Source: Nostoc sp. T09
GTDB lineage: Bacteria; Cyanobacteriota; Cyanobacteriia; Cyanobacteriales; Nostocaceae
Direction of reading: 5' to 3'
DNA: 35,916 nt
Assembly (NCBI RefSeq): GCF_002154695.1
Contig: NZ_MTAV01000185.1
Coordinates: 1 to 35,916, forward strand
The position numbers and the translations under genes are program-made. The notes under the pieces were generated by a model that ran no database searches, was not told the DNA's origin, and worked only from the letters and a program-made list of their open reading frames with translations. Below are positions 1-7,031 of this stretch, piece by piece (within the stretch, counting starts at the first letter, position 1; each line of letters opens with the position of its first letter).

Positions 1-57
1 TATTGCCTTTTTGACACCAGTTCACCAGTCTGATTTTGTAACTGGCAACTTGGGTTA

Positions 58-2043
58 CTACCAAAAATATCCTGGTTGTATGGTTGTTTGGCGGGTGGTG
101 GAGTTGTATTTGAGCAGGTATTCGTGGGCGATCGCTTCATTTTCTCTCAGTGTTTCAACTTCTTTTTTACCGATTTCTGTATCAGTAGATAGTAATATTA
201 CTTGATGGCTGGCGGAAGGAAAGTACTTTTCTACTAAGTTTTGGCGGTGAGAGGAGTCAAGCCTGCCAAGGGGGGTGTCGATTGCTACTGGTAGGCGGAG
301 TCCAGAGACTTTGGCTAGACCCCAAAGAAATGCGATCGCAAGTAGTTGTTTTTCCCCTGCTGACAGGCGATGTTTCGGGACAGGTTTACCATCAAAATCG
401 AAAAGAGATAAGGCAAAGGTTTTGGTATCAATAGCGATGCGATAGACTAAATCAGATTTATGTAGTAGATAAAGGAAACAATTTTTTACCTCTTCTTCTA
501 ATTTATTAAGTTTTCTCAGAGTTAGTTTTTCTCGAAAAACTTTCAGCGTTTCTTGAACTTTAGCGGCTGAAGTAATAATATGTTCCCTATTTTTGGTATC
601 AATATTTTTATCAGTATATTCTTTTAATTCTTTCTTGGTTTGTTCGATACTATCTGTTAATTCAGCTAAGATGCGGCGAGTTGTTTCATAATTAGCCTTA
701 GCTAGAGCAACTTGATTTTGTGCTTCTTCCACAGCATTACGCAGTTTTTGATAAGCTTCCGGTTCGGCTGCTGTCTGCATTTGTCTAGCTAAAACAATGA
801 GTTCCTCTTCTATATTCTTGAGATTAGATACTTGTTGTTTTGCAGAAGCTTTAGCATTCTGTAGATGATATCTGACATTATCTAATTGGCTTAAGCTTTC
901 TTCATCTGCTAATAACCAAGGAACTTCTGCTTGAGAGTAACCTGTATATAAATTATCAGCATCATCAGCTAAAAAAGATTGAATCTTATCAACCTGCTCT
1001 GAAGTAATTTTTAACTCACTGAGCCATTGAAGTAACCGTTTATCTCGCTCAAGTAAAACGTCTCTAGCTAACTGTATTTGGTGATAGCGAAATTCCTTTG
1101 CTCCCTGTGCTTGTACCTGGCTCACTAAATTGGTAATTAACGCCAATGGTAAAACATCAGCAGCTAATTCACACATCGACTGCCTAATATTCTCGGCGGC
1201 GGTATTTTTTTCTTTTTGTTGTTGTTCTAACTGATTGCGTTCGGCGGCGATTTTGCCACCTTCAGACACAAATTTATCTAAAGCTTCTCGCTGTACAATT
1301 TCTAATTCTTCAATTTGATTTCTGCAAATTGCCAACTTTGCTTCTATAACTTGATAATCTTCTTGCTGTTCTATTAACCTTTGTTCAATTTCTTCTAAAT
1401 CAGCTAAATCTTTAGTATCAGCAATTTCTTTACGTTTACGGTTGACTAAAATTTCTAAATCTACAGCTAATCTATCTGCCAACTCTAAACCTAAAAGCCC
1501 GCGAATGGCTTCAATCACAATTTGCGGTGGTGTTTCCTGCTCTGCAAGTTCTTTAACTTGTTCCCCGTCAAATAAGAATAAGTTAGAAATACCTAAAGGC
1601 AGAAGATTTTCTATATAGTCGTCCCAAATATTCACCAGAGAATCAACAGGCCAGGTATCATCATCACCTAAAATTCCTAGTGCATCTTTACCGTCTTTAG
1701 GGTTTTTCTCCCAAGTTCTGACAATGCGATATTTTATTGGCTTATCGTCTTCAATATGTTCAAACAGTAATTCAATCCTAGTTTTTTCAGTAGGGTTAGC
1801 CTTACTATTAACGCATTGAGTTAAAAAATCTGCGTAGCTGAGATTACCACGAGTAGAGCATTGGGCGCGTTGTCCATATAACGCCAACCGTATAGAATCC
1901 ATGAGAGTAGTTTTTCCACCACCATTCATCCCACCTAATAAAATAATTGGGCGGGGATTTTCTGCACTTCTAGGATCAAGATTGATTACCTGTCTTCCCG
2001 CGTAAGGGCCAAAGTTTTGTAGAACGAGTTCAAGAAATATCAT
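58..2043 (-). CDS. dndD: DNA phosphorothioation protein DndD (SMC-like ATPase)
   Basis: DndD is the SMC/RecN-like ATPase of the Dnd complex, which replaces a non-bridging phosphate oxygen with sulfur in DNA. The ATG at 2043 gives 661 residues and begins MIFLELVLQNFGPY, matching the family N-terminus; the longer reading frame up to 2130 starts inside a hairpin repeat and is rejected. Visible are Walker A GGMNGGGKTT (about 37-46), the FLFDGEQ motif shared by DndD-like proteins, a long central coiled coil, the ABC signature LSAGEKQ and Walker B VAIDTPLGRLD near the C-terminus. It lies on the same strand as dndC, but the two are separated by a small regulator module. The stop is 57 bases from the window edge, so a following dndE would be off-window. 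Family assignment is secure; the in vivo role of the ATPase is from literature on other Dnd systems. Confidence 0.93.
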   Translation of the reverse strand: MIFLELVLQNFGPYAGRQVINLDPRSAENPRPIILLGGMNGGGKTTLMDSIRLALYGQRAQCSTRGNLSYADFLTQCVNSKANPTEKTRIELLFEHIEDDKPIKYRIVRTWEKNPKDGKDALGILGDDDTWPVDSLVNIWDDYIENLLPLGISNLFLFDGEQVKELAEQETPPQIVIEAIRGLLGLELADRLAVDLEILVNRKRKEIADTKDLADLEEIEQRLIEQQEDYQVIEAKLAICRNQIEELEIVQREALDKFVSEGGKIAAERNQLEQQQKEKNTAAENIRQSMCELAADVLPLALITNLVSQVQAQGAKEFRYHQIQLARDVLLERDKRLLQWLSELKITSEQVDKIQSFLADDADNLYTGYSQAEVPWLLADEESLSQLDNVRYHLQNAKASAKQQVSNLKNIEEELIVLARQMQTAAEPEAYQKLRNAVEEAQNQVALAKANYETTRRILAELTDSIEQTKKELKEYTDKNIDTKNREHIITSAAKVQETLKVFREKLTLRKLNKLEEEVKNCFLYLLHKSDLVYRIAIDTKTFALSLFDFDGKPVPKHRLSAGEKQLLAIAFLWGLAKVSGLRLPVAIDTPLGRLDSSHRQNLVEKYFPSASHQVILLSTDTEIGKKEVETLRENEAIAHEYLLKYNSTTRQTTIQPGYFW

Positions 2044-2110
2044 TGTAATTTTAGCGAAGATGAAATAATATTTTCCGCGAATAGAAATCGCCCAATATAA
2101 TTTCTTTTTT

Positions 2111-2135
2111 GTAGGGTGGGCATTGCCCACCCTAC
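2111..2135. repeat. 25-bp perfect palindrome (cyanobacterial dispersed repeat type)
   Basis: Two 12-base arms, GTAGGGTGGGCA and its exact complement, are separated by one T. The element lies between the 84-residue ORF and dndD. A degenerate copy is at 35622-35646. It resembles short hairpin repeats scattered in Nostoc-type genomes and could act as an RNA hairpin or processing site between the genes. Confidence 0.8.
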
Positions 2136-2161
2136 CATATTTTTCATTACTTGAAATCTAA

Positions 2162-2416
2162 TCAGGTCGTCACAATATGCCTTGTTAATATACTCATGAC
2201 TTCACCAGGGTTAGAACTGGGCAATAAAGGACTCCATTCGTTGACTTGGGCAAAACCTAGTTTGTAAAGAGTAATAATTGTGTTGTTGACACCTGATTTA
2301 GTTCCAAAAATTACTACTTTTACAGGCTCTCTTCCTGGTGTTGTTTCTTGAGAATTATCAGATGACACAATGGGTTTAGGTGTCGGCAATGTATCTACCA
2401 AAAAGTTTCTAGTCAT
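2162..2416 (-). CDS. Conserved-looking 84-residue hypothetical protein in the dnd locus
   Basis: I cannot assign a function. The protein has a low-complexity N-terminal third rich in Pro, Thr and Ser, then a compact segment with KVVIFGTKSGV (about 32-42), hydrophobic and suggestive of a beta strand plus turn, followed by TIITLYKLGFAQVNEWSPLL and a C-terminal EVMSILTRHI. No signal peptide or membrane segment is evident. It starts at ATG 2416, just after a divergent promoter region shared with the XRE-type gene at 2541, and ends 119 bases before the dndD start. Its position suggests co-transcription with dndD. Alternatives are a small regulatory partner of the XRE protein or a passenger. The reading frame is well supported by position and composition; the role is unknown. 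Confidence 0.6.
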   Translation of the reverse strand: MTRNFLVDTLPTPKPIVSSDNSQETTPGREPVKVVIFGTKSGVNNTIITLYKLGFAQVNEWSPLLPSSNPGEVMSILTRHIVTT

Positions 2417-2451
2417 TGGGATTAAGATGTTTTCCTAAAATAAAACGTTAC

Positions 2452-2503
2452 GTCCCTTATACGGGACATAAGTATCTTACATCTTTTGTCGCTTATACGG
2501 CAC
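2452..2503. promoter_or_regulatory. Paired operator-like sites in the divergent promoter
   Basis: Two similar 16-base sites lie 36 bases apart. Site 1 (2452-2467) is GTCCCTTATACGGGAC, a perfect 5-bp inverted repeat around TTATAC. Site 2 (2488-2503) is GTCGCTTATACGGCAC, identical at 14 of 16 positions but with imperfect symmetry. They sit between the start of the 84-residue ORF (2416) and the XRE gene (2541). The layout fits autoregulation by the XRE protein, with TTATAC possibly overlapping a -10 element. This is inference from symmetry and position; no binding is shown. Confidence 0.55.
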
Positions 2504-2540
2504 ATTTACTTGGTCATAAGCCTTTGACACAATCGAAGGC

Positions 2541-2786
2541 ATGGGAAAAGCAGGTAAAGCTCTTAAACAAGTGTTAGAAATCTACGGTATCAGCCAAAAC
2601 AAGTTAGCAGTGACAATGGGAACTGGTCGTTCAAATGTTCATCGCTGGGTGAATCAGATAATGGACCCCGTAGCTGATGCAGTGCTGGAAATTCGGGATG
2701 CCTTAAAGAAAATTAATCCAGCCGCAGCAGAGGAGTTTATCAGGCTTTACTTGGGGGATGCTGACGAAGATGAGAATCATCAGTAG
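2541..2786 (+). CDS. XRE-type helix-turn-helix regulator
   Basis: This 81-residue protein is almost entirely an HTH DNA-binding domain. The segment KALKQVLEIYGISQNKLAVT, continued by MGTGRSNVHRWVNQ, has the Xre/Cro pattern: helix 2 ISQNKLAVTMG, turn, and recognition helix RSNVHRWVN. The remainder, LEIRDALKKINPAAAEEFIRLYL, is a short helical tail that may dimerise. It is on the opposite strand to dndC and dndD and is inserted between them, divergent from the 84-residue ORF. Two near-identical operator-like sites lie 38-89 bases upstream of its ATG, suggesting autoregulation and possibly control of the dndD transcript. The stop codon (2784-2786) lies inside the left arm of a hairpin repeat. HTH assignment is strong; the target is inferred. 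Confidence 0.85.
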   Translation: MGKAGKALKQVLEIYGISQNKLAVTMGTGRSNVHRWVNQIMDPVADAVLEIRDALKKINPAAAEEFIRLYLGDADEDENHQ

Positions 2787-2845
2787 GGGCACGGCATCCA
2801 CAGACTTAGGGTAAGATAGACAACTTATCGGTGCCGTGCCCCTAC
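2783..2845. repeat. Inverted-repeat hairpin element between the XRE gene and dndC
   Basis: Arms GTAGGGGCACGGCA (2783-2796) and TGCCGTGCCCCTAC (2832-2845) are perfect 14-base complements separated by 35 bases. The left arm contains the stop codon of the XRE gene, and the right arm lies 29 bases past the dndC stop. It resembles MITE-like dispersed repeats of cyanobacteria and may serve as a bidirectional terminator for the two convergent genes. Confidence 0.75.
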
Positions 2846-2873
2846 AATTGAGATGTTTCCAATTGAAAATCCT

Positions 2874-4508
2874 TTATGGCTTTGTCTGTTGATTTTTAAA
2901 TTTCATGCTTGCCCATGTCTTTGTTTCAACATCAGCTTGTGTAATATTGCTGGTGTCAACTGGTGTATCTGGGGCGGTAAAATCTGCTAAAGTTAGCTGC
3001 TTGACCTTTTCAATATCACCTTGTTCAACAGCTGTTTTCAAATCTCGTTTTAAATGAGCATTTTTCACTGCTTCATCTTTAGAACGAGAACTGGTAGCAA
3101 AGCATTTCTCTAAAGTGTCATAAATTCCCACACGGCGCGACATTTTGCGAAATTGGCGTTCTGTGTCCAAAAGTTTCGCCATCAATTCCAAGTGCATCCC
3201 ATCATCTGCACAGATTTCTTCTAACACAGCCCATTCATCACTACCTAATAGGCTAAGGTCAGCGCCAGGACGCGGATCTGTGAATTCTTCGCCAGTCACT
3301 TCTTGATAAATGCGGGGTAAACTATCATCAAATTCATGTTTTTCTTCCAGCCAAATGCGGCGAATTTCACTCAGTTCTTCAAGAGAGATAAGGGTAATAT
3401 CGCGCATATTTGCTGGCGCTGTTTGACGAATTTTTGTTTGTGCTTTTAGTAATTCTTTTAACCACGACTCTCGCCAATATTTAGTATATGGTCCTGGTAT
3501 TGGTTCAACAGAAGTTTTTCCATTCTTATTGCGTTCAAACAGTTGCACATCTCCCCAAATTCTTCGGAAGTCTCTTTTATCTCTATCATCTTGGACATCT
3601 AATTGATTGCGAAGCTCTAATAGAGGCTGCATCCATTGTTTTTCTTCATCATTCTGGATCATTGCCTCCATTGATTTATCCTGACTTACCAGTGTGCAAA
3701 CCCAACAACCAAAACGAGAATCGCCACAGCTGGGAGTTGAGGTATCAATAACTAAGGGACATTCGTTGTCTGCTGTTGCACCTCGATAGAGACTGAATAA
3801 GTCTTTATTACTGTTTCCCCAAGGATTGTTGCACTGATTTAGATAAATCCAAACTTCATTGTTACTCCAATCCTCAATAGGAGTATAGATTAAAGAATTA
3901 GGCAGACTAGCATTAGGGCTAAGTCGATCCCGTACTCTACCTGCTTGATGCTTTTTCATAGTGGCAGCACGTTTAGCACTTTCTGCTTTACGAGTGCCCA
4001 AGACAAGAATTGTTTCGCCGTTAGCTCTAACTATTTGACGGATAAACTGATTGGCAGGATTAATTTTCAAACGTGGTGTACACCAACGGAACTGGTTACG
4101 AGGTGCTGGATAGCCTTTACCAATAAGATTTACCCAAAATGTATCTTCAATTACTGGTTGTAGTAGATGTGGCTCAATAGGCATTCCTTGTTCTTTTGCA
4201 GCAGATTTCAATTGCTTCATCGATTGACGAACCCAAGCAGAAACAACAGGATTCTCTACCTTAGTATCCGTTGTAATAACATGGATAGTTTTAGTTCTTT
4301 TATCTGGAGGGAGAGCCGCGATCGCATTCCAAACAAGCTGTAAAACTGCACTAGAATCTTTTCCCCAAGATACGCCTATAATCCAAGGTATTGCATCTAA
4401 ACAATACAATTCTTGAATTTCAGTAGTTAGAGCTTGGATCTCTTCCACTAACTCTGCTACAGTACGTGTCTGCTGACCTTTATTTTCTGATTGTTGTGCT
4501 TCAGTCAT
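2874..4508 (-). CDS. dndC: DNA phosphorothioation sulfurtransferase DndC
   Basis: DndC is the PAPS-reductase-like ATP pyrophosphatase of the Dnd pathway. It is thought to activate DNA with ATP and pass on sulfur from a cysteine desulfurase (DndA or IscS) through an Fe-S cluster. In the 544 residues, the PP-loop SWGKDSS is at 47-53. C143 (RWCTPRL) and C261, C268, C271 (SCGDSRFGCWVC) are the likely [4Fe-4S] ligands. Length agrees with the family. The ATG at 4508 follows a good purine-rich ribosome site (AGGTAGGGAG). It is divergent from dndB, with a 157-base gap that holds palindromic sites. Downstream dndD is interrupted by the XRE/84-aa module, so dndC and dndD may not share one transcript. 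Assignment is very secure. Confidence 0.95.
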   Translation of the reverse strand: MTEAQQSENKGQQTRTVAELVEEIQALTTEIQELYCLDAIPWIIGVSWGKDSSAVLQLVWNAIAALPPDKRTKTIHVITTDTKVENPVVSAWVRQSMKQLKSAAKEQGMPIEPHLLQPVIEDTFWVNLIGKGYPAPRNQFRWCTPRLKINPANQFIRQIVRANGETILVLGTRKAESAKRAATMKKHQAGRVRDRLSPNASLPNSLIYTPIEDWSNNEVWIYLNQCNNPWGNSNKDLFSLYRGATADNECPLVIDTSTPSCGDSRFGCWVCTLVSQDKSMEAMIQNDEEKQWMQPLLELRNQLDVQDDRDKRDFRRIWGDVQLFERNKNGKTSVEPIPGPYTKYWRESWLKELLKAQTKIRQTAPANMRDITLISLEELSEIRRIWLEEKHEFDDSLPRIYQEVTGEEFTDPRPGADLSLLGSDEWAVLEEICADDGMHLELMAKLLDTERQFRKMSRRVGIYDTLEKCFATSSRSKDEAVKNAHLKRDLKTAVEQGDIEKVKQLTLADFTAPDTPVDTSNITQADVETKTWASMKFKNQQTKP

Positions 4509-4578
4509 TGCTCCCTACCTTTGGCTATCTGGGCTTTACCTCATTTTTTCTATCTACACGAATCGAATGAACGGGCTG

Positions 4579-4662
4579 CCAAAAAGTTTTTAAAAACTGC
4601 TCAACTAGTATCTAACTTTTTGGACAATATAGCTACACTACATAACTAAGTTTTTAAAAATT
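4579..4662. promoter_or_regulatory. dndC-dndB divergent control region with AT-rich palindromes
   Basis: Three symmetric signals overlap here. AGTTTTTAAAAACT at 4585-4598 is a perfect 14-base palindrome. Its near copy AGTTTTTAAAAATT is at 4649-4662, ending three bases before the dndB ATG. A perfect 10-base inverted repeat, CCAAAAAGTT (4579-4588) and AACTTTTTGG (4614-4623), encloses the first. Binding here could control both divergent dnd transcripts. DndB has been reported as a negative regulator of dnd operons in other bacteria, so it or the XRE protein are candidates. The repeats are seen; the regulator is inferred. Confidence 0.5.
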
Positions 4663-4665
4663 AAC

Positions 4666-6264
4666 ATGAGAGACACTGCATCTGATCCTACTGCCGATAT
4701 TGCCAGAGAGTACCTAGACAGAGAAAATAAGGAAAAAGAAGTAATAGCGTTACTTTTAGAGAAATTTTTAGAGAAAAAAGACCAAATTTTCGTTCAAAAA
4801 ACTGAAATGGGGAGTACAGAGGCTTATGTGGGGTCTGTAACTTTAGAATGGTTTGCGGGTCGGGTTCACTTTGCTTCAGGTTTACCCTTACTGCAAAAGA
4901 AGTATAATCCTGAGACTGATAACATCGAAATTGACGCAGATAGTATTGATGAAATTCAACAGCGTCCCTTGGACTGGTCACGCCAAGCACCACTAGTTCA
5001 GTATTTAGCAGCTAGAAAAAACCATAAGTTTCCCCCAGTGTTAGTGGTAATTAATCAACCTTGGGTAGATAAACATAAAGCTGCTGAATGGGATAGCGAA
5101 GGACGTGCCAGAAACTCTACTACTAATTTTACACCTCTGGATAAAGATGGTAAGGTCGGCTTACTGAATGTTTCTGAGGAGAACGTAACGATTTATGCCT
5201 TAGATGGTCAACATCGACTGATGGGAGTGCAGGGTTTAATAGAGTTAATTAAAACTGGCAAACTCCAGCGATATAAAAAGGATAAAACTGCTGATGATAG
5301 TTTTATCACAGTGTCAGATTTAATCGAACAATATCAAGTAGATCCTAATTATTTACAAAGCCTACCTAAGGAAAAAATTGGTATTGAATTTATTTGTGCA
5401 GTGAATGCTGGGGAAACTCGCACTGAAGCAAGGCGGAGAGTTAGGTCTGTTTTTGTTCATGTTAACTTGATGGCTGCACCCTTAACTAAAGGCCAGTTAG
5501 CCCAACTCAATGAAGATGATGGTTTTGCAATTGTGGCGCGGAAAATTGCAGTTACGCACCCGCTTTTAGAACAAAAACCAAATCGTAACCCCCGCGTTAA
5601 TTGGAATAGTGCAACAGTAGCAGCAAATTCTACGGTTTTGACAACTTTGCAAGCGTTGCAAGATATGTCTGAGAGATATTTAGGTCAAAAATTTCCCCAG
5701 TGGAAACCGTTTGAAAAAGGTTTAATTCCCATGCGTCCAGAAGATGAGGAAATTGAACAGGGAATTGCAGAATTCAGCAAACTTTTTGATAATTTGGCAA
5801 GCTTACCTAGTTATAAGATTTTGGAACATGAAGATACACCGATTTTACGACGCTTTAGCTTTGAAAAAGGCGGCGGTGAAGGAAATATGCTTTTCCGTCC
5901 TGTAGCGCAAGTGGCTTTAGCACAAGCTTTAGGATTTTTAGTTTTTAGAAAAGGTTTGTCTCTAACCAGTATTTTTAAAAAATTACGCAAGTTTGACCAG
6001 CAAGGCGGTTTTACTGGTATGGAATATCCCCAGTCTCTTTGGTATGGGGTTTTATATGACCCAAATAAAAAGCGAGTGCAGGTTTCAGGGAAGGAATTAG
6101 CTACAAAGTTATTAATTTACATTCTAGGTGGAATTCAAGATTCAATGGAACGTGCTGAACTGCGTAAGGCTTTGGCTAATGCTAGGACTGTAGAAAATAA
6201 AACAATTGGTTTTGATGGTGAGTTGGCTGAACTAAAAGAAGTGGGGCTTCCACCTATTCTCTAA
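4666..6264 (+). CDS. dndB: DNA phosphorothioation-associated protein DndB (DGQHR domain)
   Basis: This 532-residue protein carries the signature ALDGQHRLMGV, with DGQHR at 180-184, which defines the DndB/DGQHR family. DndB is dispensable for sulfur incorporation but affects the extent of modification and has been reported to regulate dnd transcription. The protein is longer than many DndB proteins, with a charged N-terminus of about 45 residues and a C-terminal helical region ending after GGIQDSMERAELRK. It is divergent from dndC instead of leading a dndBCDE operon. It begins a plus-strand transcript followed by the GIY-YIG-like gene 80 bases downstream and a second DGQHR gene. The ATG at 4666 lacks a clear Shine-Dalgarno, and a palindrome ends three bases before it, which could let a repressor block initiation. 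Family call is secure. Confidence 0.92.
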   Translation: MRDTASDPTADIAREYLDRENKEKEVIALLLEKFLEKKDQIFVQKTEMGSTEAYVGSVTLEWFAGRVHFASGLPLLQKKYNPETDNIEIDADSIDEIQQRPLDWSRQAPLVQYLAARKNHKFPPVLVVINQPWVDKHKAAEWDSEGRARNSTTNFTPLDKDGKVGLLNVSEENVTIYALDGQHRLMGVQGLIELIKTGKLQRYKKDKTADDSFITVSDLIEQYQVDPNYLQSLPKEKIGIEFICAVNAGETRTEARRRVRSVFVHVNLMAAPLTKGQLAQLNEDDGFAIVARKIAVTHPLLEQKPNRNPRVNWNSATVAANSTVLTTLQALQDMSERYLGQKFPQWKPFEKGLIPMRPEDEEIEQGIAEFSKLFDNLASLPSYKILEHEDTPILRRFSFEKGGGEGNMLFRPVAQVALAQALGFLVFRKGLSLTSIFKKLRKFDQQGGFTGMEYPQSLWYGVLYDPNKKRVQVSGKELATKLLIYILGGIQDSMERAELRKALANARTVENKTIGFDGELAELKEVGLPPIL

Positions 6265-6344
6265 TTATAAATATTTCCATTTTCTCCCATCTATAAAATT
6301 CTTATGCTAACCTGATACTTTAATGTATAAAGGGAGTCTTGTCT

Positions 6345-7025
6345 GTGGCATGGTTACACGGCAACAATGCTGTGCATCAGATCAGTGAAAATGTTGTGTT
6401 GTACGATTTAACCCAGATCCGAGGGGATATATCTATTCTAAGTCGCATTCCGAACAATATTGGTGGTGTGTATGCCTGGTATCGCCGCTTTGAAATTCAT
6501 CCTGATGCCATAAACAATCCTGACATCTTTGTTAACTCTATTCTTAAAGAACTTTATAAGGATCATTCTGCTGCAAGAGAAACACGACTTCCGCCAGTAC
6601 ACAGAATAAAACTACAACCAGAGACTTATTTTTCTAAAGAGCTTTTACTTAAAGAGTTAGCAACTGATTCTTCTTTTCGGGAACTGCTTTTTACACTTCT
6701 AAGCAACTCACTTATATTTCAACAACCACTTTATATAGGAAAAGCGAACAATTTATATTCTCGAATTCGTAAGCATCTTAGTGAAGGTAGCGTTTTACGT
6801 GAACGGTTAAGTGCGGCTGGACATAAAATTAATCGATGTAGACTTTTAACAATTTACACGTCATATAGTAATTTAAGCTTTGTTAACGATGATATCAATG
6901 AAGAAAACGAGTTAGATAACCAATTTGATGAAGAATATGAAAACTCTGAACTTGCTTCAGATCAATTAGTAGAAGATATATTGTCTAGACTATTTCTGCC
7001 CTCATTTACTCTTAGATACGGTTAA
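6345..7025 (+). CDS. GIY-YIG-like nuclease, candidate PT-linked effector
   Basis: The protein shows the two strands that name the GIY-YIG fold: GGVYAWYRRF (GVY near residue 41) and PLYIGKANNLYSRIRKHL (YIG near 130, then Arg about 140 and His about 144). A C-terminal VEDILSRLFLPSF supplies a candidate metal-binding Glu (about 211). The two motifs are about 87 residues apart, far more than the usual 10-20, with helical sequence between them, so this is an atypical subtype, perhaps akin to Eco29kI-like enzymes with insertions. A TTG at 6339 is possible, but AGGGAG at 6331-6336 is spaced eight bases from GTG 6345, which I prefer; this gives 226 residues. It follows dndB and is six bases from the next DGQHR gene, indicating an operon. 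A role in cleaving DNA in response to phosphorothioate status is inference. Confidence 0.72.
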   Translation: MAWLHGNNAVHQISENVVLYDLTQIRGDISILSRIPNNIGGVYAWYRRFEIHPDAINNPDIFVNSILKELYKDHSAARETRLPPVHRIKLQPETYFSKELLLKELATDSSFRELLFTLLSNSLIFQQPLYIGKANNLYSRIRKHLSEGSVLRERLSAAGHKINRCRLLTIYTSYSNLSFVNDDINEENELDNQFDEEYENSELASDQLVEDILSRLFLPSFTLRYG

Positions 7026-7031
7026 CAAAAG

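Noticed and set aside
2043-2130. Upstream extension of dndD to the ATG at 2130
   Set aside because: The extra 29 residues come from a hairpin repeat and lack family similarity; the ATG at 2043 matches the conserved N-terminus.
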